Source: Ascarosepion bandense
Lineage: Eukaryota; Mollusca; Cephalopoda; Sepiida; Sepiidae
Length of the DNA stretch: 64,000 nt
Direction: 5' to 3'
NCBI GenBank assembly: GCA_037127315.1
Contig: JBBBDQ010001275.1
Coordinates: 1,353,501-1,417,500, forward strand
How positions within the stretch are numbered: position 1 is the first letter of the stretch; the number at the start of each line of letters is the position of its first letter. Below the pieces are notes generated by a model. The model was not told the DNA's origin, made no database searches, and saw nothing but the letters and a program-made list of their open reading frames with translations. Below, one piece after another: positions 55,101-64,000 of this stretch. Made by a program: the position numbers and the translations under genes.

Positions 55101-55580
55101 AGTATTAATATCAACCGGCCTAGATCGAGAAGTCCTACCAAAGATAACGTTTCTAGTAATAAGAAGTAATGTTGGATAAAGTATTAATATCAACCGGCCT
55201 AGATCGAGAAGTCCTACCAAAGATAACGTTTCTAGTAATAAGAAGTAATGTTGGATAAAGTATTAATATCAACCGGCCTAGATCGAGAAGTCCTACCAAA
55301 GATAACGTTTCTAGTAATAAGAAGTAATGTTGGATAAAGTATTAATATCAACCGGCCTAGATTGAGAAGTCCTACCAAAGATAACGTTTATAGTAATAAG
55401 AAGTAATGTTGGATAAAGTATTAATATCAACCGGCCTAGATTGAGAAGTCCTACCAAAGATAACGTTTATAGTAATAAGAAGTAATGTTGGATAAAGTAT
55501 TAATATCAACCGGCCTAGATTGAGAAGTCCTACCAAAGATAACATTTATAGTAATAAGAAGTAATGTTGGATAAAGTATT
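46102..55580. repeat. 79-bp satellite array, 120 units
   Basis: Head-to-tail units start at AATATCAAC (first 46102) and end ...GGATAAAGTATT (last base 55580). Unit starts fall on exact 79-bp steps: 105 units to 54397, one 78-bp unit (one base deleted in AAGAATAATG at ~54455), then 14 more, so 120 units in 9479 bp. The consensus has GGCCTAGATTGAGAAGTCCT, ACCAAAGATAACGTTTATAG and TAATAAGAAGTAATGTTGGA, about 32% GC. Variable sites (CCGG/CTGG/CCGGCG, TATAG/TCTAG, GTT/GTC, AGAAG/AGAGG) mark subtypes. 79 is not a multiple of three and stops recur, so it is not coding. Confidence 0.99.
51361..54460. repeat. higher-order duplication: two 20-unit blocks of 1580 bp
   Basis: Rare variants recur exactly 1580 bp (20x79) apart: TATATTAATA at 51361/52941, CCGGTCTA near 51404/52984, CCAAAGTTAATG at 52611/54191, TATATTAAT at 52862/54442, plus the same series of AGAGG/GTC and TCTAG units between. 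I noticed only one substitution between the blocks (51506 C, 53086 T). Confidence 0.95.
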
Positions 55581-55583
55581 GGG

Positions 55584-55850
55584 ACATTTCCTGTGTGCTA
55601 TATCGAATTTGAATGCAGACAGTGTCAGGATTTCAGAACAGATCTAATTTTGTCATAAGGTATCTATCAAGTACTAATCATTACTTATATATCTGTGAGA
55701 CCTGTCATGGCTAGCTAACTGGCTGGCAGACACAAGAACATTTAACATTTTGGTGACACTTCTAATGTGTGCTTTATCTAGTCTGAAAATAGACAGTATC
55801 AGAATTTCAGAACAGATCTAATTTTGTCCTAAAGTATCTATCGAGTAAAG
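55584..55850. repeat. two diverged copies of a ~172-bp repeat
   Basis: TTTCAGAACAGATCTAATTT, preceded by ...GTGTGCT.TAT and followed by GTATCTATC.AGTA, occurs at 55584-55674 and again at 55756-55848. It begins at the satellite border. Confidence 0.8.
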
Positions 55851-55854
55851 GTAG

Positions 55855-58335
55855 AACTCCCATGTTTCATGTTTTATTTTTACATGATTAACTCTTGATC
55901 ATTGCTGAGAAAATCATTGGAATTTTGCTGAGATGAATATTTTATCTGGCAGACATTTTTTACTTGAGACTCTTTTTCTAAAAGATCAATATTGTAACTG
56001 ACAACTGGTCTCAATGGAAAAGGTCCACACTTCATTTTAATGTTATCCTTTTATTTAGAAAATGCATAGTGAAAACAAATAAAAACTCTCAAAACAAGAA
56101 ATGGACAAACGATATTCATTTTAAGGACAATTTTTTTTTTAAATAGAAAAATCAACAATTTGAAACAAACTCAAAAAATGGTAAAGAGACATGATGTCTG
56201 AGGAGAATTTTGGACTTAGTAGGGAGCAAATATTTACCAAGTTGCCTTGTAGACCAGCAATAGTTAAAAGAACATGTGATAAATTTTTTAACCCTCAAGA
56301 GATGCATGGTGTCTTACAGAAAAATTTCAGACTTGGTAGGAAGAAGATACAAAATGAATGTCTTCCTAGGATTTTCCACACTTTCCCTGATCATGTATGT
56401 CATCTTTTGGCATTGTTTTTTTCTTCTAACCACATTTTCTTTTTACACTTGGGACTAATGGATTAAGTTTGTTTCTTTGCTTTGATGACATGACTGACAG
56501 TTGAAAGCCTAGCACCAACAATATATGCAATCTGTCTGTGACGCTAGCCAGTGTGTTCATGCAGCATTACAATTGTCATATGCTTTCTTGGAGTAACCTC
56601 CATTACAGACTATGGCCATAGAACAATTAATCGACAGTCAAGACAATAGTGTATAAGCAAGATAAAAATCTGGTGCAATCAAGGTTGACACAATATTTTT
56701 CAAGGCCAAACAAATTTTATCATACACAACAAAAATAGATTTGTATTACTGCACACCACTGCAAATGACCTTATGTGAGAAAAAAATAGAAAATCAATTA
56801 CACCCTGTCACACCAGTGGGTCTAAAACTGACTATATGGTGGAAGGAAGGAAACTAAAGCAGTTGTTTTAAATAATTTGCACAACAGTGTATGTGATAAA
56901 TGACTATTTTTATATTTTCACAGACTAGTCTCATAAGTCCAACCCTATTACAATTGGTATCATGCGGCTACTAAGTAACAAAGTCTCTAAGTCTTTGAAC
57001 GCATACATTGTTCCCTTTGGCAACTGTTACAAATATCATGTACATTCTGTTGCACAAAATTAACGCTTATCTGAGCTGATAATAAGCATCATCTTGGGTC
57101 AATTGTGTAAGTCCACTGTGCCTAATCCGAAATCAGATTTCTGGAATGGAAAACAATGGACTGACACAACTTGAATGTTTAAGACATCACTATAAAAAGG
57201 ATGGGGAAGAAAAATATTATTTACAAATGCAAACTAAGAATGATATAAACAAGTGACCCATGAAAATAAAAAATTAGATGCAATAAACTCAGATATTGAT
57301 CAAGTTCTTTAACTTCTATTTTATTTGGGAAACGAGAGTTTTGGTTATAATGCAAGTTCAGGCATGCATACATATTGATTTTTAGAGAATTGATTAAATA
57401 AACCATATTGAAGTATTATTTCTGAAAGCTCTGTAGAGACCTAAGTTGAAATAGATTTCTTTCTCTCATTTCATCAATGGAAACAAAAGGATAATCTTGT
57501 TTGCTAAATAATATAAAATCATTGCATGGTTATTCTTAATACTTAATTTATTTCCAGAGAAATTTAACTTAAAAAAAATAAATAAAAAAATTAAAATTCT
57601 TCCAAAAGATTATGATTTGCAAAGTTTGGAATTCCATTCAGAATAAAAAAAGAAAAGAAATAGATAAAATATTAATTTACAAGCTACAACTATGTAAATT
57701 TCAAATTTGAATTTTCATATCAATCATAATTTTTTAGTTAATGGTTAAATAAGCACCTTTTTATAAAATAACCATGAAAATTTCCCTTTTACATCATTAA
57801 ATATTCAAAGTTCAACAACTTCCACCAAATATTGCAATAACGATCCCAAATATAAATTCAAGTCATTATGCAAAAAAGAAAGAGGGTACAAATGACAAGA
57901 TTAAAATTGACAAGTTTTTCTATTTCACTGAAGCAGACATTCAACACATGAAAGCATTATCCTCTCTCTCTTTTACATCTTTCAGCACAGATATTTTTTT
58001 TAAAAAAATCTATTAAGGATTAAAACTTTTCAATACTAAACTCATATTATAAATTATTCTTTTATAAATTAGTATAGTTTGAATGAAGAAGAGAAAAAGG
58101 AATGTCACACTTACTTACGCATAATACAAACAATAATACTAAAAAAAACATCTAGATATTGTGCCTCATACCACAATTTAGCATATGCCAAATAAAGCTC
58201 TTATATAAATTTATTACCAATAAATAATTACATAAGAGAGAATAATATCTCAAATCAGTGTCCTGTTGTCATTTTCCACCAAATTCATTTTCAACATTAT
58301 TGCAGAAGATTCCTCTGCTACAATGAGTTTTTTTG
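55855..58335. other. unassigned AT-rich DNA
   Basis: About 2.5 kb with no repeat copy and no credible gene. A 91-codon frame at 56191-56466 (MMSEENFGLSREQIFTKLPC ...) is the best candidate but has no recognised motif. Confidence 0.4.
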
Positions 58336-58339
58336 TTTT

Positions 58340-58930
58340 TAACCATTTCGGGTAGAAATTTCACTAGTATGCAGGAGGTTATAATGAATTAAAGTTGAAG
58401 AGAAGACTGAAAACAGAGAGGATCGAGGAAAAGACAAAAATATGAATGAGATTCCAGAAGACAGAATATGGTGATTGATGTTGCATTTAAATTTTTGGAG
58501 ATTGTAGAATAAAGTTTCACAGGTGGGAAGAGCAAAAAAAGAAACTATGAGAGTAGAAGAGGAGTTACATTTAACTATTTCAACAGTAAAAGGGTGAAAT
58601 CTAAATGCCAATCTAATAGCACATTTAAATTTAAGAAGTCAGGCACCAGTAAAAAAAAAAAAAAAAGCTCATCAGAATAGATGCCATGAAAATATTTGTA
58701 GAAAAGACAAAGGGAAGCTATGTCATATTTACAAGAAAGTGACTGAATTTAAGATGCCTGGTCTGGATCAAATTCTTTGGATTTTGTCAAAAGTTTTATG
58801 CTATACAGCAGGAGACCCCAGACAAAATATATTAACCATATTCAATGCACAAATGAATGGTAGAATAATTTTCAGGCATGAAACAGTGACCAAAGATTTC
58901 TAGCAGTAGATTCAGCTCTTGATTTGATAT
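58340..58930 (-). pseudogene. LINE-A 3' end, decayed
   Basis: The minus strand contains FRFHPFTVEIVKCNSS, ALPTCETLFYN and YNLQKFKCNINHH. Upstream are relics of FYKYFHGIYSD and KLLTKSKEFDPDQAS-like text. The A run at 58649-58666 on plus interrupts the coding region. Confidence 0.7.
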
Positions 58931-58939
58931 AGTTGTGCC

Positions 58940-59240
58940 AAGTTGCTCCCATGTTCTTGCTTTCCTGATGGCTACAACTTCCAGGAATTTAAATGCAATG
59001 TCAATACTCATCTATTAACCACTTGACTCTAGTTCTTTCCCCACCCCGTATATCCTTTCCTTTCTCGCCACCTTTAAAACTGTCATCACACCTGTATTCC
59101 CATCCTTCTATTGCTCCTTTCTAACTGGTTTGTCTTCCTCTTCACTCTCTTCTAATTAATCTTTTTACACTTAAGTAGCCCACTGCACATCAGTGGCATT
59201 ACCGCCTTGCTTGGGGTGATATGATTAAAAAACAAAAAGT
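58940..59240 (+). pseudogene. LINE-A 3' end fragment
   Basis: TGGCTACAACTTCCAGGAAT, TTAAATGCAATGTCAATACT, then the UTR and CCGCCTTGCTTGGGGTGATA with an A-rich end. It closely resembles 7430-7725. Confidence 0.8.
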
Positions 59241-59249
59241 CAGTGGGAA

Positions 59250-59715
59250 AATGTGAGGCCGAAAAGGTACAGAGGGTTGCTCTCCTAACGTTTAGAGTCA
59301 ACCATGCTGATGGCAAACAGAAAAGTTTCTCTATGATGGTCAAATGAAAGCAGATCTTTTTTGGATGCTTTAAAATTTACAGGCCATTTCTTGATTCATT
59401 TTATCAGAGATTGGAGATCATTTTCAAAATGAGCTACCAGATTGACTTTGTCAGATCTCACTTTCCTCTTGAGACAGGAGTAAATGATGGTGTCATCAGC
59501 ATAAATACCTTGTTGGGAACAAGGACCCCAGGATCTTGGGAGGCACACACACTTGTGTGAAAGGGTCTGGAAGTAAACCCATTTAATATGACCTTCATTA
59601 CACAATTTGATAGTAACGATTCAGCTAAATCAAATATTTGTCCCCATGACACAGTGGCCTCGGCAATTATAACCAACTTTGTTAAGGCAATTGAAACAAA
59701 ATATAATGAACTCAT
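59250..59715 (-). pseudogene. LINE-A RT palm fragment with YADD
   Basis: The minus strand reads NGFTSRPFHTSVCASQDPGV (decayed VPQGSV region), then IYADDTIIYSCLKRKVRSDK with the catalytic YADD, VNLVAHFENDLQSLIK, and WPVNFKASKKDLLSFDHHRE in adjoining frames. This is the RT active site that the many 3' truncated LINE-A copies lack. A deletion removes the residues between PNKVF and YADD. Confidence 0.75.
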
Positions 59716-60010
59716 GGCATTCTATTCCTTTTTAATATTTAGAAAGCCAGGCACCAATTCTCATTGAATCAACATTCCTAGACCAACTGAAGATTGTAAG
59801 CATCTTTTTTTTAATGAAATTGATACAAAATATAATGAACCATGAGATTCTACTCATTTTAAATATTTAAAAAGCTTGGTACCAATCCTGGTAAAAACAA
59901 ACATTCTTGGACAAACTGAAGATTGTAAGCATCGTTTTTAATGCATTTGATACAAAGTATTATGCACTCATAAGATTCATTTTTGGTGTTAAGAAGCCTG
60001 GGCAAGTGCA
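59688..60010. repeat. ~126-bp tandem repeat, about 2.5 units
   Basis: Words GATACAAAATATAATGAAC, AAAGCxxGGxACCAATxCT and ACAAACTGAAGATTGTAAGC (or ACCAACTGAAGATTGTAAGC) recur with starts near 59688, 59813 and 59939. Confidence 0.8.
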
Positions 60011-60014
60011 GCTA

Positions 60015-60830
60015 CCTCTGCTAGTGTTTATATAGATATGTATATAGTAATTGAAAAGTGATAATATCTTTATAAATTTTTTATGCTGATGTAAAAATTT
60101 ACGCTTAATCAGGTCCTTGTCATTCAAGGCATTCCATTTTACTGGAACAGTATACTTGCAAACAATATCGTTGTTGCAAAATAATTCAACTTAGAATTAT
60201 TTTCTCAAGCTATGTCAGAAAATATGAAAATCAATTTATATTGCAGGTTTCAATTTGGAGAATCCCACATAATTTTCTCTTCTGCTTTACTTCTATTTTC
60301 TTGAAAACACTTCTTGATTTAGTATGGCTTCCTGACCAAGTTCGGAAAATACACCGAGAAAATGTATTTTTTCTTTTGTTTAGAAACAGTATTGTGAGAA
60401 ATGTTAATGCTATCAGTTGAGAAGAGTAAAACAAGCAGTTCTATTGAAATTCTTTCAATTTTATTGCCAATTATGGAAGCTTATCTGGAGCAGAAAAAAG
60501 ATTTTGTTTTTGAAATTTTGGTGCTGACAAACATCAACAATAGAAAAAATAATAATAATAATTAATTTTCTATAAATAATTAGTTAATATGAATTTAATT
60601 AAAGTATTGTTCAAGACTCAGTTTTATTATTCAAAATTTATGGTGAGAAGTCTTGAACCAATTTAAGTATGAGATCATATTTTGATATCTTTTTTTATGT
60701 GAAGCTATCATGAAATATAAATTGATTTAAATGATTATTTAAAACAGCATCAGCTGAATTTTAAATAGCTTATTTTCAAATACTAACGGGGACAATAAAT
60801 GTTCATTGACAATTAAGGGTCTGAATCTTT
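60015..60830. other. unassigned AT-rich DNA
   Basis: No gene or repeat recognised. Confidence 0.4.
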
Positions 60831-60839
60831 TTATCAACG

Positions 60840-60980
60840 ACGGAGGCTGTAAAACCAAAGATGAACTGAAGACAAGGATTATGGCAGCATTCATCCAATG
60901 TAAATAAGAAGACTACCCAGAAGAGTTGCAGAATATTCTGAAATCACTTAGCAACTCTAACTGAAGCCAATGGCGTTTTT

Positions 60981-61024
<44 letters not shown>

Positions 61025-61440
61025 CAAGTATGGGTGGAATAATATTCCCCATCCAAAGAAACACTATTTTTTTTAAAAAAAGTGCTCAATACAAAGTAGA
61101 GCTAATAATAAAATAATAGTAAAAGCCATTCATTTGAATAGTAAAAAATAATAGTAAATAGTAAATAATAGTAAAAAATAATAGTAAAAGCCATTCATTT
61201 CAAATAACAACATCACTTGAAAAGACACAAAAAGTGTCGAAACAAAATAGCTACTTTTGTAGTGATATTATAACATATCAATGTTATAATTTATTAACAA
61301 ATATTATTATTATATATATATATATTTACTCTTTAGAATTCCAAGAAATTCTGGTATATATACCTGTTAAAATGAGATGTCAGTTATTTTTTATTTTTGT
61401 GTGATTCAGATGACAATTTATTTATCGCACATTATACATA
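60840..61440 (+). pseudogene. mariner transposase tail, split by an insert
   Basis: KTKDELKTRIMAAFIQCK and EANGVFIV match the C-terminus of the 1863-2376 copy. Its 3' flank (TTACTCTTTAG ... AAAATGAGATGTCAG) resumes at 61325, so about 330 bp, with (TA)n at both borders (60985-61021 and 61312-61323), separate the two parts. Confidence 0.65.
60985..61021. repeat. (TA)n microsatellite
   Basis: TA run at the left border of the insert in the mariner relic. Confidence 0.95.
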
Positions 61441-61540
61441 AAAACACATATTTACATACACACACAAATATATATGTACGTGTATATATGTACGAGTGCA
61501 TGCATAGACACACACATATGTATATATGTGTGCGTGTATG

Positions 61541-61820
61541 AAATGATTTGTTTGAGCATTATTTTTTATCAATACTCATTTAAGTAGATATTCTGTTTTT
61601 AATTAAACAGTATTATATATTTATATCTACTGGCCTGATAATTTACGATAAATTTTTATTACAAAAATGTGTGTCACTTGGCAGGATTCAAACCTGCAAC
61701 CCCTATCCACATAGGGGAAGCTACCAGTAGATATAAATATATAATACTATTTAATCAAAAACAGAATATCTACTTAAATATGAGTATCGATCAAAAATAA
61801 TGTTCAAACAAATCATTTCA
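61541..61820. mobile_element. foldback element with perfect tRNA-like T-arm
   Basis: Arms 61541-61633 and 61725-61820 are near-complete reverse complements (AAATGATTTGTTTGAGCATT against AATGTTCAAACAAATCATTT; TTATATCTACTGG against CCAGTAGATATAA). The spacer holds GCAGGATTCAAACCTGC (61681-61697), on minus a 5-bp stem with a 7-nt TTTGAAT loop. Confidence 0.8.
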
Positions 61821-61879
61821 AATTGTCGGTTGTTTATAACCAAGTTTCATTAATCTTCGTTAATTTCCGTAACATGTTT

Positions 61880-62005
61880 ATATGTGTGTATGTATGTACA
61901 TGAATATACACGTGTGTGTGTGTGTGTGTGTATATATAGATGTACATGCATACACACGTACATGTATGTAGATACATATATGTACATACACACACACACA
62001 CTTTT
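61880..62005. repeat. TG/CA/TA-rich low-complexity tract
   Basis: GTGTGTGTGT, TATATAT and CACACACACA runs. Confidence 0.85.
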
Positions 62006-62086
62006 TTTTAAAACCTTATTCTTAATGGATCTTTGACTAGATTTTCTGTTTTGATTATAAGACATTAAATTCATTTGTTTATATAT

Positions 62087-62215
62087 ACTGGCCTGAATAT
62101 TCAAGAAATCTTTTAAGAAAAATATGAGCCCTTAAGCTATGTCAGATCTAACGAATCTTTCCACCGGAGAACACAGGTTCTAATCCTGACAGGGGATACA
62201 TATTTTTTTAATATA
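62087..62215 (+). mobile_element. tRNA-T-arm element, solo copy
   Basis: Shares ACTGGCCTGAATATTCAAGA with the foldback elements and carries CAGG-TTCTAAT-CCTG (62174-62188) after GGAGAACA. No second arm seen. Confidence 0.6.
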
Positions 62216-62246
62216 TGGTTAAAATAATAAAATGGATTAAATCTGT

Positions 62247-62456
62247 CATTGTTATAGTGGAGCATCCTGCCATCCCCGAGAATAGAATGCTCTACGTTAT
62301 AAAAGACAGTTATGAGCGGTACAAATGGAAAAGGTCTTAGGCAAAGGCATTCCGCTCCAACCTGTGGCTTGCCTATCTGTGTATTATTGTTAATTGTACC
62401 TTAGTCCAATAAATCTGTATTTCTTATTCCTGGTGTGGAGTTCCATTCTTCAGCAG
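62247..62456 (+). other. possible solo-LTR-like segment
   Basis: Starts TGTCATTGTTATAG, has a TATA-like GTTATAAAAGACAG, then GTCCAATAAATCTGTATT (polyA signal) and ends near CTTCAGCA. The TG...CA limits and signal order fit an LTR, but no target duplication and no second copy is seen. Confidence 0.25.
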
Positions 62457-62509
62457 ATCATTTTATTCTTTATTCCTTTTCGGGATATATCAGTTATTTT
62501 TAATTCATT

Positions 62510-62885
62510 TTTTTTTTAACATGTTTTGTAGACTATGCCAAGGCATTTGGCAAAGTATGCCACAAAGACTTGATAGAAATGCACAGCAACCGAGACATAT
62601 TTGGGAAAGACCTTAGAGTAATCAAGAACCTCTACTAGCGGCAAACTGCCTGCGTATAGACAGGAAATGAGTTCAGCAGAGATACAAAGATAGAAAGGAA
62701 TGTAAGACAAGGGTGTGTCTTTTCAACAAATCTATTCGACTTGTATAACGAGACTATTCTGAAGACCCTAGAAGTCATACAAGGATTCATCATTGTCAGC
62801 GACAATTTGAACTTTATAAGGTGTGCAGATGATACAGTGCTGATAACAGACATGGAAAGGAAACTATAAGACCTCCTTTGTTTGT
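62510..62885 (+). pseudogene. LINE-B RT palm fragment
   Basis: Reads DYAKAFGKVCHKDLIE, DIFGKDLRVIKNLY, stop, RQTACV, stop, IERNVRQGCVFSTNLFDLYN, ETILKTLEV and RCADDTVLITDMERKL. This covers RT motifs A to C, with CADD in place of YADD. Three in-frame stops. Confidence 0.85.
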
Positions 62886-62919
62886 ATATAAATTTATATT
62901 TTTATTTGTTCAGGCAAAC

Positions 62920-63075
62920 ATGTATAGGTGATGTAATGGTTAATGGCGCAGGATTGATAATCAGAGAGCCGAGTTTCAATTCCCGTTGGCTTCATTATAT
63001 TCACTTAAGTGCAAAAACTCTTGGGAAAAGTATGAATCTACCTCTTCTCCCTCAGCTATGGGTTAAATAGTAAGA
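62920..63075 (+). mobile_element. tRNA-derived SINE, head and body
   Basis: Sense orientation: box A-like GTGATGTAATGGTTAATGGC, box B-like GAGTTTCAATTCCC, then TTCACTTAAGTGCAAAAACT, TTGGGAAAAGTATGAATC and CAGCTATGGGTTAAATAG. Ends before the inverted 3' words. It defines the 5' end of the family seen reversed at 20384. Confidence 0.85.
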
Positions 63076-63079
63076 CGTG

Positions 63080-63370
63080 TATCATTAAGCCATTAATATT
63101 TTTTATAATTTTTACAATCTAAAAATATGTAATATCTTTTAATAACCTGCAAAGGGTTGATAATCCATAAAAAATGAATAATTCAATTGAAATGAATTTT
63201 GTTTAATAAGAATGAGAAACTACATTCACAAGGAACAGCAAGTATCTTGGCTTAATTTGTCAGATCCAATTTTAAATTGTCAACAAAAATTAAAAAGAGG
63301 TTTATATGAATGAGTTACATAAAGATATTTGAATAATGTATAGCACTGCCTAAGAATTTCACTGAACAAC
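63080..63370. other. unassigned AT-rich DNA
   Basis: No features seen. Confidence 0.5.
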
Positions 63371-63374
63371 CAGC

Positions 63375-64000
63375 TTAATGAGTCACATAACAAAACTCAT
63401 CATCCGAATCCTGATGAATAGAGCGAGAAGTAGAATTAGACCAGAGATAGGACAAGAACAGTGCAGTTTTGTCAAGGCCATTGGAACAAGGAACGCAATA
63501 TTTATGCTTAGGATGCTATCAGAAATAGCAATACAAATGAAGAAAGATGTGTTCCTGTGTTTTATAAGCTACGCAAAGGCGTTCGACAAAATATGCCACA
63601 AAAACTTGATAGAAATACTCAGCAACTTTGACATATTTGGGAAAGATATTAGAGTAATCAAGAACTTCTACTGGCTGCAAACTGCCTGCATATGGACAAA
63701 AAATTCAGCAGATATAGAAAGATAGAAAGGGATGTAAACAAGGATGTGTCTTTTCAACAAATCTATTCAACTTCTTACTGCGAGACTATTCTGAGGACCC
63801 TGGAAGTTATGCCAAGATTTGTCATTGGCAGTCACAATCTGAACAACATAATATACGCAACTGATACAGTGCTGATAGCCAACATGAAAAGAAAACTACA
63901 AGACCTCCTAAAAAATGTAGATGAAGAAAGTTGAAAGAAAGTACTACAAATAAACTAAAAGAAAACCGAATGTATGGTCATCAGCAAACAGGAGCCCAAA
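63375..64000 (+). pseudogene. LINE-B RT, fingers to palm, runs off the window
   Basis: LIIRILMNRARSRIRPEIGQ, EQCSFVKAIGTRNAIFMLRM (fingers), SYAKAFDKICHKNLIEILSN (motif A, Asp present), DIFGKDIRVIKNFYWLQTAC. A frameshift near 63700-63720, then RDVNKDVSFQQIYSTSYCET and IIYATDTVLIANMKRKLQDL (YATD where YADD is expected, one catalytic Asp lost), then KKTECMVISKQEP to the window end. It is the same family as 62510 and lies about 500 bp downstream. Confidence 0.88.

Noticed and set aside
46102..55580. The 79-bp array as a CRISPR array
   Set aside because: Whole units are repeated with no unique spacers, and the context is clearly eukaryotic; it is a satellite.

Overview
This window is non-coding, repeat-dominated DNA of an animal nuclear genome: AT-rich (by eye about two-thirds A+T), with long TA, CA and GA microsatellites. 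No intact host protein gene can be supported. The best guess at the organism is a coleoid cephalopod, probably an octopod. That rests on recall of its repeat style: tRNA-derived SINEs in many copies, a phrase close to CCCATGCTAGCATGGAAA with a (GAT)n-rich tail near 38760, one non-LTR retrotransposon family ending in a motif like LWRAMIxxVLKGxGT, and Penelope-like elements. No search was run.

Layout. 1-8 kb: AT-rich DNA, a decayed mariner transposase (1863-2376), the first LINE 3' ends, a 3' piece of a 5S-type SINE and several hammerhead-like motifs. 8.1-10.8 kb: a decayed Ty3/gypsy-type element. 11.3-13.7 kb: a cluster of truncated copies of one LINE family (called LINE-A here) in both orientations, one of them between ~80-bp direct repeats. 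13.8-14.3 kb: a long inverted repeat. 15.6-16.0 kb: a CpG-rich patch that could be a promoter. 18-23 kb: LINE-B fragments interrupted by SINEs, one with a clear 10-bp target-site duplication. 25-30 kb: foldback elements with a tRNA-like T-arm, a Penelope-like reverse transcriptase remnant and a SINE joined to 5S rRNA sequence. 30.5-32.0 kb: a nearly complete but disabled Tc1-type DNA transposon with 208-bp inverted repeats and TA duplications. 32.4-34.7 kb: an unidentified coding remnant and the best hammerhead ribozymes. 39.7 kb: a full-length 5S-rRNA-derived SINE with 12-bp target-site duplication. 43-46 kb: more LINE-A and LINE-B pieces, one amplified as a 142-bp tandem repeat. 46102-55580: a satellite array of 120 units of 79 bp, including a recent 20-unit duplication. 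55.6-64 kb: AT-rich DNA, LINE remnants, another mariner tail and two LINE-B reverse transcriptase remnants.

The most notable signal is a group of short type I hammerhead ribozyme motifs (34642-34684 and 33075-33129 have complete cores), most with palindromic or near-palindromic stem III, as expected for self-cleaving RNAs of Penelope-like elements and retrozymes. Several sit at the 3' end of a short interspersed repeat that also carries a tRNA-like B-box. The second is the clean 79-bp array with higher-order structure. Nothing here forms a host pathway; the elements share only mobilisation machinery (non-LTR LINEs likely moving the SINEs).
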